Source of the DNA: an uncultured Rickettsiales bacterium
GTDB taxonomy: Bacteria; Pseudomonadota; Alphaproteobacteria; Rickettsiales; Midichloriaceae
Assembly (NCBI GenBank): GCA_937996615.1
Contig: CALKVD010000153.1
Span: 1 to 10,757 of the forward strand
Length of the DNA stretch: 10,757 bases
Direction: 5' to 3'
Position 1 is the first letter of the stretch. The number at the start of each line of letters is the position of its first letter. Positions 1-6,712 of the stretch are shown here, piece after piece. The notes beneath the pieces are model-generated. The model saw only the letters and a list, made by a program, of their open reading frames with translations, ran no database searches and was not told the origin of the DNA. A program made the position numbers and the translations under genes.

Positions 1-311
1 ATATAAAGATATGGTATCAAAATCTGACCTATTACTGGAATCTTTTTGAGAGAATCGGCGATATAGATACTCAAAGAAGATCCGCCATATAAACCTAGTA
101 GGATCCCCATCAACGTAATCCCGACCTGCACCCCGGAAAGTAGTTTATTTGGTTCATGTAACAACTTCAAGGCTACCTTTGCGCCTGAGTTCTTGCCATA
201 TTTGGCCATTTTATGAAGACGGCCTTTATCAGACATCAGAATAGCGATTTCAGCGATAACGAAGGTAGAATTTAATGCTATTATAAACATAATAGCAAAT
301 GTTTCATACAT
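1..311 (-). CDS. CNNM/DUF21 hemolysin-family (TlyC/CorC-like) membrane protein, N-terminal fragment
   Basis: I translated this reading frame from the minus strand; it runs off the left edge, leaving 103 codons. The protein opens MYETFAIMFIIALNSTFVIAEIA, a membrane segment with the small-residue/AE pattern of the CNNM (DUF21) transmembrane domain. A basic stretch (MSDKGRLHKMAKYGKNSGAK) follows, then the family signature around SGVQVGITLMGILLGLYGG. In this family the membrane domain precedes a CBS pair and a CorC_HlyC domain, both of which would lie beyond the window. Members are proposed to act in Mg2+/Co2+ transport or efflux; the 'hemolysin' name (TlyC) is historical. A TAG lies ten codons upstream of the ATG with no other start between, so the start is firm, though no clear Shine-Dalgarno is visible. 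Which subfamily it belongs to cannot be settled from the N-terminus. Confidence 0.85.
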   Translation of the reverse strand, partial: MYETFAIMFIIALNSTFVIAEIAILMSDKGRLHKMAKYGKNSGAKVALKLLHEPNKLLSGVQVGITLMGILLGLYGGSSLSIYIADSLKKIPVIGQILIPYLY

Positions 312-456
312 TGGGGAGTAGTTAAAGTTATTTTTCTAAAAATTATTTTAGCAAGCTACGAATCAAGTTGCTACATTTTTTATGTTTTCATACTAATTTT
401 AGTACTTGTCAACCTTAAAAATTTATGTTAGTCTATTGACTAGAATCCCTGATTAT

Positions 457-609
457 TCAATCATTTTTATTTTCATCATCAAGCAATACTCTGTTGCTCG
501 ATCGGTCTACATCATCGTAGTGTCCCGAGTTGACTGACCAAATCAAAGCCACAACTCCTATCGCTGTAATGATTAAGGTAAGTGGAATAAGGTAAATATA
601 TACATCCAT
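457..609 (-). CDS. ccoS: CcoS, cbb3-type cytochrome c oxidase assembly protein (50 aa)
   Basis: This short minus-strand gene encodes a 50-residue protein. One N-terminal membrane helix (about residues 4-24, IYLIPLTLIITAIGVVALIW) runs into the CcoS signature: WSVNSGHYDD (24-33), then a DRSSNRVLLDDE tail (35-46). That is the family pattern of a helix, W-x(2)-SGQ/H-[FY]-DD, and an acidic end with an R-[IV]-L-x-D motif. Length matches the family (usually about 45-70 aa). CcoS acts in the cytoplasmic membrane in maturation of cbb3 oxidase, affecting cofactor insertion into CcoN. It is normally next to ccoI or ccoG; here ccoG lies about 2.7 kb away on the other strand. An in-frame stop lies four codons before the ATG, so no earlier start is possible. 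No Shine-Dalgarno is obvious. Confidence 0.88.
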   Translation of the reverse strand: MDVYIYLIPLTLIITAIGVVALIWSVNSGHYDDVDRSSNRVLLDDENKND

Positions 610-726
610 AAATAATAGTTAATTGCATTTTTATCGTATTCAATATAGCATACGATCTGAGAATGTTACATTACTGTTTCTAGTTTGTAGTTAAATTATA
701 TTTTTATACTTATATACTCTAATTAT

Positions 727-936
727 ATGTTTTCAGGAAGACTTGGTGAATTATTATTAATATTGTTGATTGTATTGATTTTTTTTGGTGCAGGTAAATT
801 ACCAAAAGTGATGCAAGATTTAGGAAGAGGGATGAAAGCATTTCGCAAAGGGATGGATAGTGATCCTGACGATGGTGAGAATGTTGGCTCCAAGATTAAA
901 TATAAATCAGCTCAACATCAAAGGAAGAAAAAGTAA
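727..936 (+). CDS. tatA: TatA/TatE family twin-arginine translocase subunit (69 aa)
   Basis: TatA forms the variable-size pore-like assemblies of the twin-arginine system, which exports folded proteins across the cytoplasmic membrane with TatB and TatC. The 69-residue protein shows the standard plan: a short N-terminal membrane helix with a polar residue early in it (GRLGELLLILLIVLIFF, about 4-20), the hinge FGAGKLP (20-26), an amphipathic helix (KVMQDLGRGMKAFRKGM, 27-43) and a charged, disordered tail ending in basic residues. FGAGKLP followed by LGRGMKAFRKG is diagnostic for TatA/E rather than TatB, which has a G-P hinge. No Shine-Dalgarno precedes the ATG. Two TATACT hexamers (705-710 and 713-718) could be -10 elements, but neither has a convincing -35 at proper spacing. 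tatB and tatC do not follow intact. Confidence 0.93.
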   Translation: MFSGRLGELLLILLIVLIFFGAGKLPKVMQDLGRGMKAFRKGMDSDPDDGENVGSKIKYKSAQHQRKKK

Positions 937-946
937 ATCAATCAGA

Positions 947-988
947 ATGTTAGACTGTGGTTTTGGCAGCAAAGAGTTAGTGATTTGA
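947..988 (+). pseudogene. Possible remnant of a tatB start (13 codons)
   Basis: Ten bases after the tatA stop, an ATG opens a 13-codon frame reading MLDCGFGSKELVI and then TGA. Known TatB proteins typically begin M-[LF]-D-[IF]-G-F-[ST]-E-[LI]-L-[LV]-I, and tatB follows tatA in many alphaproteobacteria. Both the wording and the position match a decayed tatB. Beyond the stop none of the frames continues the TatB helix convincingly. The match covers only about eight positions and could be chance. Confidence 0.18.
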
Positions 989-1131
989 TATAGGGCCAGT
1001 TTGTATCTAATTTTTTACTTACTGTTGTTCTGAGCTTAGCCTAGGTCATTTTCTTGTTGATCAAATAGTGCTTCTCTAAATTGTAAATTATGCATATGAT
1101 TATTTTATTGATATTTTAACTATACCTAAAA

Positions 1132-3264
1132 ATGTGTGGTATTATAACTATAATAGGTCCAAAATCCCAAATCACTCAATCTTTGCTTGCAGGTTTAGAG
1201 GCTCTTGAATATCGAGGTTATGATTCGGCTGGCATGGTACTTTGCCATCATAATGCTAATGAAGAAAATGTTGTGACTGAAAATTTTCTCTCTACTGTTG
1301 ATAATCCAACGAATTCTTCATACCAAAAAGAAATTCATCAAAATTATATTTGGGAGAAATATTATGCAGTAGGTCAAGTTCAATTCCTAAAATCTGTTTA
1401 TCAGCAGATAGCAAATAACTTTGGCAATTCGCTGAATATAACTACTGATAAATTTGCGTTTCTCCCAGATTATCAGGCGTCAGCAAAGCATTATAGCTGT
1501 GGAATTGCTCATACTCGTTGGGCGACACACGGTATACCAAAATTAGAAAATACTCATCCGATTCAGTTTGGTGATGTTATAATCGTACATAATGGTGTAA
1601 TAGAAAATCATGCTGCAATTAAACAAGAATTGCAACAACAGGGTTTGGAATTCACTAGCGAAACTGATACTCAAGTTATAGCAGCGTTGATCGATCAATA
1701 TTTAAAACAAGATGATCTAAATCAAGACATAGGTCAAACAGAAAAAGAAGAGCGATTTTATTGGGCAGTTGCCAAAGCTGCTAACCAACTTTCTGGTATG
1801 TTTGCTTTTGTGGTTATATCAACCATATTCCCAGGAATAATGGTTGGAGTGCGTCGAGGATTATCGCTTATTGTAGCAGAATCAGCAGAAGATTCTGGAA
1901 TCAAGCTGTTGGTTTCAGATTTAATGGCGCTTCCTCAGGGTAGCTACCAAATAACACATTTATATGACGATGATATTATAATAGTAACACAGAATAAGAT
2001 TGAATATCTGGGTTTATTTGGCGAAAAGGTTAAGCGCGATTCAGCATTTTTTACTAAAGAAGCTAGCATAGATGATTCAGGATCAGAGCATCATTTCTTC
2101 AGAGAAATTAAACAACAGCCACAAATATGGAGTGATGTGATTCACTATTATCTCAAAACCAAAAATAATACAAGGCGAGCTGAGGTTTTAGATCCTACTG
2201 CAATTAACTTAGCTGTTTATGATAGTATACATATAGTCGCCTGCGGTAGTTCTTATAATGCTGGTTGTGTTGCTAGATATTGGTTTGAAGAGATGGCAAA
2301 AATTCATACAACTGTTGAAATTGCCTCGGAATTTGCTTTCCGTAATCCGGTTTTAAATCCGAAGACTTTATATATATTTGTTTCGCAATCAGGTGAAACA
2401 GCTGATACTATCGCTGCAATGCAATATGTAAAACAATATCAAAAACACCTAGAAAATGAAAAATATCAAGAAAATCACCAGATCAAAACTGTGGCAATTA
2501 TTAATAATGAGTTAAGTCAGATGGCGAGACTTGCTGACCATATAATCCATCTTAAAGCTAAGCCAGAAATTTCTGTTGCATCAACCAAAAGCTATACCAC
2601 TCAAATGTTGGTTTTGTTGTTGTTGACTTGCCAAATTATTGAGGTAAAAAAAGAAGAGTTAAAATTAAATGCTAAAATACACAGTCATAATAGTATAAAT
2701 GACCAAAAATTTGATCATGATGCAATGATAGGTTCTATTATCCGCTTGCCGCAGGAGGTAGAGAAAGTTTTTGCTATCACTAATCTAATTGCTGATATAG
2801 CTCCAAGATTCGCTCAAAGTAAGCAGATAATCGTCATTGGTCGTAGCCATATGTATCCAATTGCAATTGAAGCTGCTTTAAAACTCAAAGAGCTAACCTA
2901 TATCCCAAGCGAAGGTATTGCAGCTGGTGAATTGAAACATGGTCCTCTTGCTTTAGTTGATTCTCAAATTCACATAATAGCTTTTGCTCCCGACAATGAT
3001 CCAGTTATGTTTAACAAAATCATGAGCAATATACATGAGATTGAGGCTCGGAATGGAGATGTTACCCTGCTGAGTTCTAGCAAAGGTTGTGCAATTCTTG
3101 AAAATAAATGTGCGGCTTTTTTACCACTAGATCTGCAAGATAGCTTGATTACTCCGTTTGTATATAGTGTTGCGATGCAGCTGTTAACCTATTATTTAAC
3201 TTTATATCTAGATAATAACGTTGATAAGCCTAGAAATTTAGCAAAATCTGTTACAGTGGAGTAA
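1132..3264 (+). CDS. glmS: Glutamine--fructose-6-phosphate aminotransferase (isomerizing), 710 aa
   Basis: GlmS makes glucosamine-6-phosphate from fructose-6-phosphate and glutamine, the first step towards UDP-GlcNAc for peptidoglycan (and LPS where present). The start is fixed by MCGI, since Cys2 becomes the N-terminal nucleophile after Met removal. The glutaminase domain shows EYRGYDSAGM (26-35), HTRWATHG (127-134), HNG (153-155) and SETDT (176-180). The first SIS domain shows CGSSYNAG (371-378), SQSGETADT (418-426) and SVASTKSYTTQ (481-491). The second shows the LKE catalytic Glu (E587), ELKHGPLAL (600-608) with H603, and the C-terminal LAKSVTVE with the Schiff-base lysine K705. All main catalytic residues are kept. 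The protein is about 100 residues longer than the usual ~610, chiefly from an insert at about 41-118 and smaller ones near 440-450 and 505-530. The ATG follows an AT-rich leader with no Shine-Dalgarno. Confidence 0.97.
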   Translation: MCGIITIIGPKSQITQSLLAGLEALEYRGYDSAGMVLCHHNANEENVVTENFLSTVDNPTNSSYQKEIHQNYIWEKYYAVGQVQFLKSVYQQIANNFGNSLNITTDKFAFLPDYQASAKHYSCGIAHTRWATHGIPKLENTHPIQFGDVIIVHNGVIENHAAIKQELQQQGLEFTSETDTQVIAALIDQYLKQDDLNQDIGQTEKEERFYWAVAKAANQLSGMFAFVVISTIFPGIMVGVRRGLSLIVAESAEDSGIKLLVSDLMALPQGSYQITHLYDDDIIIVTQNKIEYLGLFGEKVKRDSAFFTKEASIDDSGSEHHFFREIKQQPQIWSDVIHYYLKTKNNTRRAEVLDPTAINLAVYDSIHIVACGSSYNAGCVARYWFEEMAKIHTTVEIASEFAFRNPVLNPKTLYIFVSQSGETADTIAAMQYVKQYQKHLENEKYQENHQIKTVAIINNELSQMARLADHIIHLKAKPEISVASTKSYTTQMLVLLLLTCQIIEVKKEELKLNAKIHSHNSINDQKFDHDAMIGSIIRLPQEVEKVFAITNLIADIAPRFAQSKQIIVIGRSHMYPIAIEAALKLKELTYIPSEGIAAGELKHGPLALVDSQIHIIAFAPDNDPVMFNKIMSNIHEIEARNGDVTLLSSSKGCAILENKCAAFLPLDLQDSLITPFVYSVAMQLLTYYLTLYLDNNVDKPRNLAKSVTVE

Positions 3265-3271
3265 AAAAAAG

Positions 3272-3301
3272 AGACTATAGCTATAATTCTAGCTATAGTC
3301 T
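3272..3301. terminator. Long perfect hairpin after glmS, with a poly-A/T flank that favours the minus strand
   Basis: Bases 3273-3283 (GACTATAGCTA) pair perfectly with 3290-3300 (TAGCTATAGTC) around a 6-base loop, and an A-T pair extends the stem to 12 bp. It begins eight bases after the glmS stop. On the plus strand it is preceded by a run of eight A's but followed only by TTAATG. Read on the minus strand the same hairpin is followed by GA-free pyrimidines, C and then eight T's: a textbook intrinsic terminator for leftward transcription. On the plus strand it may still act as a weak terminator or as a 3'-end-protecting stem for glmS mRNA. It ends two bases before the first possible ccoG start. 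Confidence 0.6.
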
Positions 3302-3303
3302 TA

Positions 3304-4725
3304 ATGATAAATCTATTGGCAATTGGCAAAATGGCAAAAATATATCCTCAACATGTTGTAGGTACTTCCAGAAATTGTAAAAATATAATAAACATAATTT
3401 TGCTATTGTTATATTTTGGTTGTTCTTGGCTCAAATTTGACCGCGGAGAAAATTTGCCTAATCAAGCTCTGCTAATCGATTTAGCTGCAAGACATGCTTA
3501 TTTCTTTGGGATAGAGATATGGCCAGATGAGATGTATTATATCGCTGCGATCTTGATTATCGCTGCTCTGGGTTTATTTATCTTTACTGCTGTTTTTGGT
3601 AGGATATGGTGTGGCTACACTTGTCCGCAAACAGTTTTTACTGATCTCTTTATTAAAATTGAACAATTGATCCAGGGGGATCGTAACGCGAGAATCAGAT
3701 TGGATCAAGCTGAATGGGATAGTGACAAAATATATAAAAAGGCTTTAACTTATTTAATCTGGTTTGCAATATCTTTTGCTTTTGCTTTTGGTTGGATCTG
3801 CTATTTCTATGGAGCAAAAGAATTGGTAGCTGATTTATTAGATTGCTGTGTTAGTCCCTCTGGTGTTTCTTGGCTTCTAGGATTAACCTGTAGCACCTAT
3901 TTATTTGCTGCGATATTACGTGATAAGGTTTGTATATACATGTGTCCTTATGGTCGATTTCAATCTGCGATGTTGGATTCTGACTCGCTTGTTGTGACTT
4001 ATCACGAATGGAGAGGAGAGCCAAGAGGTTTCGCAACTCAGAATGGTGATTGTGTTGATTGTGGTAGATGTGTGGTAGTTTGTCCAATGGGAATTGATAT
4101 TAGAGATGGAATGCAACTAGGTTGTATTGGTTGTGGTTTATGCATTGATGCCTGTGACAGTGTTATGCAAAAGTTGAATCGCCCTCTCGGATTGATAGCA
4201 TACGACAGTATTAATACTAGTGCCCTAAAAAAAGCAGGGAAATATAAGCCTAAAACTATTAGGCAGTTTATTTTGCAAAATTTTCTACGTAGTAGAGTAA
4301 TAGCATATTGTTGTATAATGATTTTGGTATCTGGAGGTTTTTGTTACTTCCTAATAAATAAAACTCAATATAGTTTATGGCTTGAGAAAGATAGAGCCGC
4401 AATAATGACTGTTTTGCCTGATGGCGCAATTCGTAACAGTTATAATGTTCAAATACTCAATAAAACTTCGAAACAGCGAAGTTTTACCCTTTCGATACAA
4501 GGTCTAGAGGGTGCAGAAATTATGGCATTATGCAATGAGCGTGGGTATAGCAACACTTTTGATTTTGATTTACAAAGAGGTAAAATAGAGCAGTTTACCA
4601 TTTTAGTAAAAGCAGTTGGGTCTATTTCTGATTTTAATCGGAAAAGCAGTGAGATTATATTTATGATTCGGTCTGATCGTGGTGATATTATTAAAAAGTC
4701 AATTACCTTTGTCTGGCAAAAGTAG
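3304..4725 (+). CDS. ccoG: CcoG (FixG/RdxA), cbb3 oxidase accessory copper-handling ferredoxin-like membrane protein
   Basis: CcoG is a membrane protein with two 4Fe-4S clusters, proposed to reduce Cu(II) to Cu(I) for delivery to the CuB centre of cbb3 oxidase. The 473-residue frame follows the family order: a membrane segment near 27-43, the LFDLAGRR-like stretch AARHAYFFGIEIWP (61-74), a helix at 79-99, then RIWCGYTCPQT (100-110) with C103/C107, GDRNARI (125-131), helices near 148-170 and 189-205, CIYMCPYGRFQ (210-220), and two cluster motifs (C250/C253/C256/C260 and C274/C277/C280/C284). A last helix (about 332-351) leads to the C-terminal immunoglobulin-like FixG domain. The ATG at 3304 sits directly after a hairpin; the in-frame ATG at 3331, giving MAKIYPQ, matches the family start (basic residues then YP) better and may be the true one. 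Neither has a Shine-Dalgarno. Confidence 0.95.
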   Translation: MINLLAIGKMAKIYPQHVVGTSRNCKNIINIILLLLYFGCSWLKFDRGENLPNQALLIDLAARHAYFFGIEIWPDEMYYIAAILIIAALGLFIFTAVFGRIWCGYTCPQTVFTDLFIKIEQLIQGDRNARIRLDQAEWDSDKIYKKALTYLIWFAISFAFAFGWICYFYGAKELVADLLDCCVSPSGVSWLLGLTCSTYLFAAILRDKVCIYMCPYGRFQSAMLDSDSLVVTYHEWRGEPRGFATQNGDCVDCGRCVVVCPMGIDIRDGMQLGCIGCGLCIDACDSVMQKLNRPLGLIAYDSINTSALKKAGKYKPKTIRQFILQNFLRSRVIAYCCIMILVSGGFCYFLINKTQYSLWLEKDRAAIMTVLPDGAIRNSYNVQILNKTSKQRSFTLSIQGLEGAEIMALCNERGYSNTFDFDLQRGKIEQFTILVKAVGSISDFNRKSSEIIFMIRSDRGDIIKKSITFVWQK

Positions 4726-4740
4726 GATCACTGGTTTCAG

Positions 4741-4760
4741 CTTATTCGGTTTTGAATAAG
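4741..4760 (+). terminator. Weak hairpin after ccoG
   Basis: CTTATTC (4741-4747) pairs with GAATAAG (4754-4760) around a GGTTTT loop, 15 bases after the ccoG stop. No real T-run follows (ATAATTTGC), so it is at best a poor intrinsic terminator. A second inverted repeat lies further on (TCATAAC/GTTATGA, 4810-4827, loop TTAT). The 187-bp gap before the aroK-like gene holds no other feature I can support. Confidence 0.3.
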
Positions 4761-4912
4761 ATAATTTGCTTTAAGGTGTTAAAAAATGTTATATTTATTT
4801 TGATAGCAGTCATAACTTATGTTATGATCAAATTCAGTTGTAGATTGTAGATTTAATATTATAAAAGAAAAACTTCCTCTGCGTTTTTATTAACTTTTAA
4901 ATTATATAAGTT

Positions 4913-5455
4913 GTGAAAGAGTCGATAAATAAACCAATAGTTTTGATTGGAATAATGGGTAGTGGCAAGAGTACCATTGGCAAGAAATTAGCGAAAAAGC
5001 TCAGACTCCAATTCTACGACAGTGATAGAGAAATTGAAAGTCGTGAAGGGGTTAGTGTTATAGATATATATGATTTTAAAGGAGAAGAATACTTCAAGAA
5101 AAAGGAAGAAGAAATCGTCAAAGAAATATTGGGATATGGTATAACTCTGCTTTCAACTGGAAGTAGCACTTTCCTCAATGATGAATTACGTGCGATAATC
5201 AAAAAAAATGCTATATCAATTTGGCTATCTGCAGACCTCGATACTCTCTATAATAGAGTAATTAGAAGAAATACAAGGCCGGAACTGGATAAAATTGATA
5301 ATAAAAAAGAACTATTGGAAAAAATGATGGAAGAACGGTACCCAGTATATAGCCAGGCTGATATAACAGTTATGAGTCAAGATCTTGACACTCACTATGT
5401 TGTTGATACTGTAATAGCTAAGTTGCGTAAATTTTTGCAGGAACATAATATATAG
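4913..5455 (+). CDS. Shikimate-kinase-like P-loop protein (180 aa) with an altered substrate site
   Basis: The fold and most motifs are those of AroK, which phosphorylates shikimate at the 3-hydroxyl. Residues 13-21 (GIMGSGKST) form the Walker A loop, FYDSD (34-38) the Mg/shikimate DxD, GEEYF (57-61) the conserved helix start, RRNTRPEL (118-125) the lid with R122, and ERYPVYSQAD (141-150) contains the substrate-contacting arginine R142. Two key positions differ from canonical AroK. The GGG shikimate loop is G83-S84-S85 (STGSST), and the arginine corresponding to E. coli R58 is K62 (YFKKKE). Length is normal for the family. The start is GTG at 4913, placing the Walker A loop at the usual distance. 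No aroB follows, unlike in many alphaproteobacteria; gatC comes next after about 160 bp. It may be a weakened shikimate kinase or a related small-molecule kinase. Confidence 0.8.
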   Translation: MKESINKPIVLIGIMGSGKSTIGKKLAKKLRLQFYDSDREIESREGVSVIDIYDFKGEEYFKKKEEEIVKEILGYGITLLSTGSSTFLNDELRAIIKKNAISIWLSADLDTLYNRVIRRNTRPELDKIDNKKELLEKMMEERYPVYSQADITVMSQDLDTHYVVDTVIAKLRKFLQEHNI

Positions 5456-5614
5456 CGTCATGCATAGTAGCTGATCCCCCATGCTTACTACTGATTGTTT
5501 TATACAGATTTTTATCGTTAGTCTGATTTATAAATTTTTATTAAAATAAAGTTGAAATTTTTCCTACCCTATGCGATGATCAACATCGGTTTTAAATGTC
5601 AAAAATTTTTTTCA

Positions 5615-5914
5615 GTGTCAAATTTTACAAAGGACCAAATAACTAAACTTGCCAAACTTGCCCATCTTACTTTGGATGTAAATAAAATGGACAATCATAT
5701 GGCAAAGCTAAATGATATTTTTGATATGCTTCAACAGCTGCGAAAAGTTGATACTAGTGGTGTCCTGCCTTTGTATAATGTTAGCTATGATTCTTCAATT
5801 GGTCTTAGAACTAGAGAAGACGTTGTATTATCTACTCCTGGTGCAGAAATTATCTTGCAAAATGCAGCTAAGTCAAGTTGCGGTTATTTTAGTGTGCCGA
5901 AAGTTCTTAGCTAG
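5615..5914 (+). CDS. gatC: Aspartyl/glutamyl-tRNA amidotransferase subunit C
   Basis: GatC is the small scaffold subunit of GatCAB, which amidates Glu-tRNA(Gln) (and Asp-tRNA(Asn)) in bacteria lacking the matching synthetase. The family wording is clear: TKDQITKLAKLAHLTLD near the start, then DIFDMLQQLRKVDTSGVLPL, LRTREDV, and the C-terminal GYFSVPKVL. The frame is open back to a TTG at 5552, which would add 21 residues not usual for GatC. I chose GTG 5615 (99 aa), the start closest to the family length; ATG 5576 is an alternative. No Shine-Dalgarno supports any of them. An ATG at 5596 in another frame would give an ideal N-terminus (MSKIFSVSNF) if the T7 run at 5606-5612 had six T's. gatA and gatB are not adjacent. 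Confidence 0.85.
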   Translation: MSNFTKDQITKLAKLAHLTLDVNKMDNHMAKLNDIFDMLQQLRKVDTSGVLPLYNVSYDSSIGLRTREDVVLSTPGAEIILQNAAKSSCGYFSVPKVLS

Positions 5915-6016
5915 TCCCGAAGCGTTGATTCTATATCAAATATGATTCGGTATAGAAACCTTTATGATAGGGTAGTTTAGATAAATGTTAAGCTTATTAT
6001 TTTGAGGTCGTTAGAG

Positions 6017-6712
6017 ATGGAGCATATCTTGATTGTAGATGATGACTCTGAGATAAGAGAGCTTCTAGCTTCTTATTTATCTTCTTATAACTATCTTGTC
6101 ACAACTGCAACAAATACGGAAGAAGTTGAGACGCTGCGTCAAACCTTCATTTATGATCTAATTATTATGGATATTATGATGCCGGGAGAAAATGGTATTG
6201 ACTATCTAAAACGCTGTCGCTACAACATCAGACCACCGGTAATTATGTTGACTGCCCTTGGTGATATAGATGACAGAATTAATGGCTTAGAGGGTGGTGC
6301 GGATGATTATTTAGCTAAGCCTTTTGAAGTTAGAGAGTTGTTGTTGCGTATTCGTAAGTTGATTTCGCGATATAATAGTGTCAAAAAAAACGAAGCTGAT
6401 TTAATTAATTTTGGAGGTTTTACTCTCGATCTAGAAAAGGGCCAACTGATGCGTTTGAACGAAGCTATATATCTTACTAGCTCTGAAATAGGATTGCTAT
6501 GTAACTTGGGTAGAAAAGCGAATAAGCTTGTTGAACGCCATAAATTGTTGAATGAGATGAATAACAGTGATAAAAATATTGTGGGGTTTCGTTCAGTTGA
6601 TACTCAAATTGCAAGATTGAGAAATAAGCTTGAGCAAAATCCAAAGCAGCCACAGTATTTGAAGACTGTAAGGGGGTTGGGGTATATGTTGGTGGTAGAT
6701 GCTGATGTGTAG
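6017..6712 (+). CDS. OmpR/PhoB-family response regulator (231 aa)
   Basis: This is a two-domain transcription factor: an N-terminal receiver phosphorylated by a sensor histidine kinase and a C-terminal winged helix that binds DNA. From the ATG at 6017 the receiver shows the acidic pocket (ILIVDDDSE, D8-D10), the phospho-acceptor D52 in IIMDIMMPGENG, T79 in MLTALGD, and K101 in YLAKPFEVREL. The effector domain (about 128-228) ends in RSVDTQIARLRNKLE and YLKTVRGLGYML, the recognition helix and wing of the OmpR/PhoB class. The frame is open back to TTG 6002, but ATG 6017 has a GAGG about ten bases upstream and gives the exact family N-terminus. Wording resembles the OmpR of rickettsial-type bacteria, but I cannot assign an ortholog. 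The expected histidine kinase is not found downstream. Confidence 0.93.
   Translation: MEHILIVDDDSEIRELLASYLSSYNYLVTTATNTEEVETLRQTFIYDLIIMDIMMPGENGIDYLKRCRYNIRPPVIMLTALGDIDDRINGLEGGADDYLAKPFEVRELLLRIRKLISRYNSVKKNEADLINFGGFTLDLEKGQLMRLNEAIYLTSSEIGLLCNLGRKANKLVERHKLLNEMNNSDKNIVGFRSVDTQIARLRNKLEQNPKQPQYLKTVRGLGYMLVVDADV

Noticed and set aside
3851..4116. Two minus-strand frames (78 and 66 codons) inside ccoG
   Set aside because: They lie opposite the well-conserved cysteine motifs of CcoG, have no family-like wording, and are shadows of its codons.
5014..5202. 62-codon minus-strand frame opposite the aroK-like gene
   Set aside because: Serine/leucine-rich shadow of a gene with clear kinase motifs.
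5456..5515. Possible hairpin after the aroK-like gene (AGTAG/CTACT)
   Set aside because: Only five pairs with a long loop and a broken T-stretch; not a supportable terminator.
5712..5945. 77-codon plus-strand frame overlapping gatC
   Set aside because: Another frame of gatC; cysteine- and leucine-rich with no recognisable domain, while GatC motifs are in the annotated frame.
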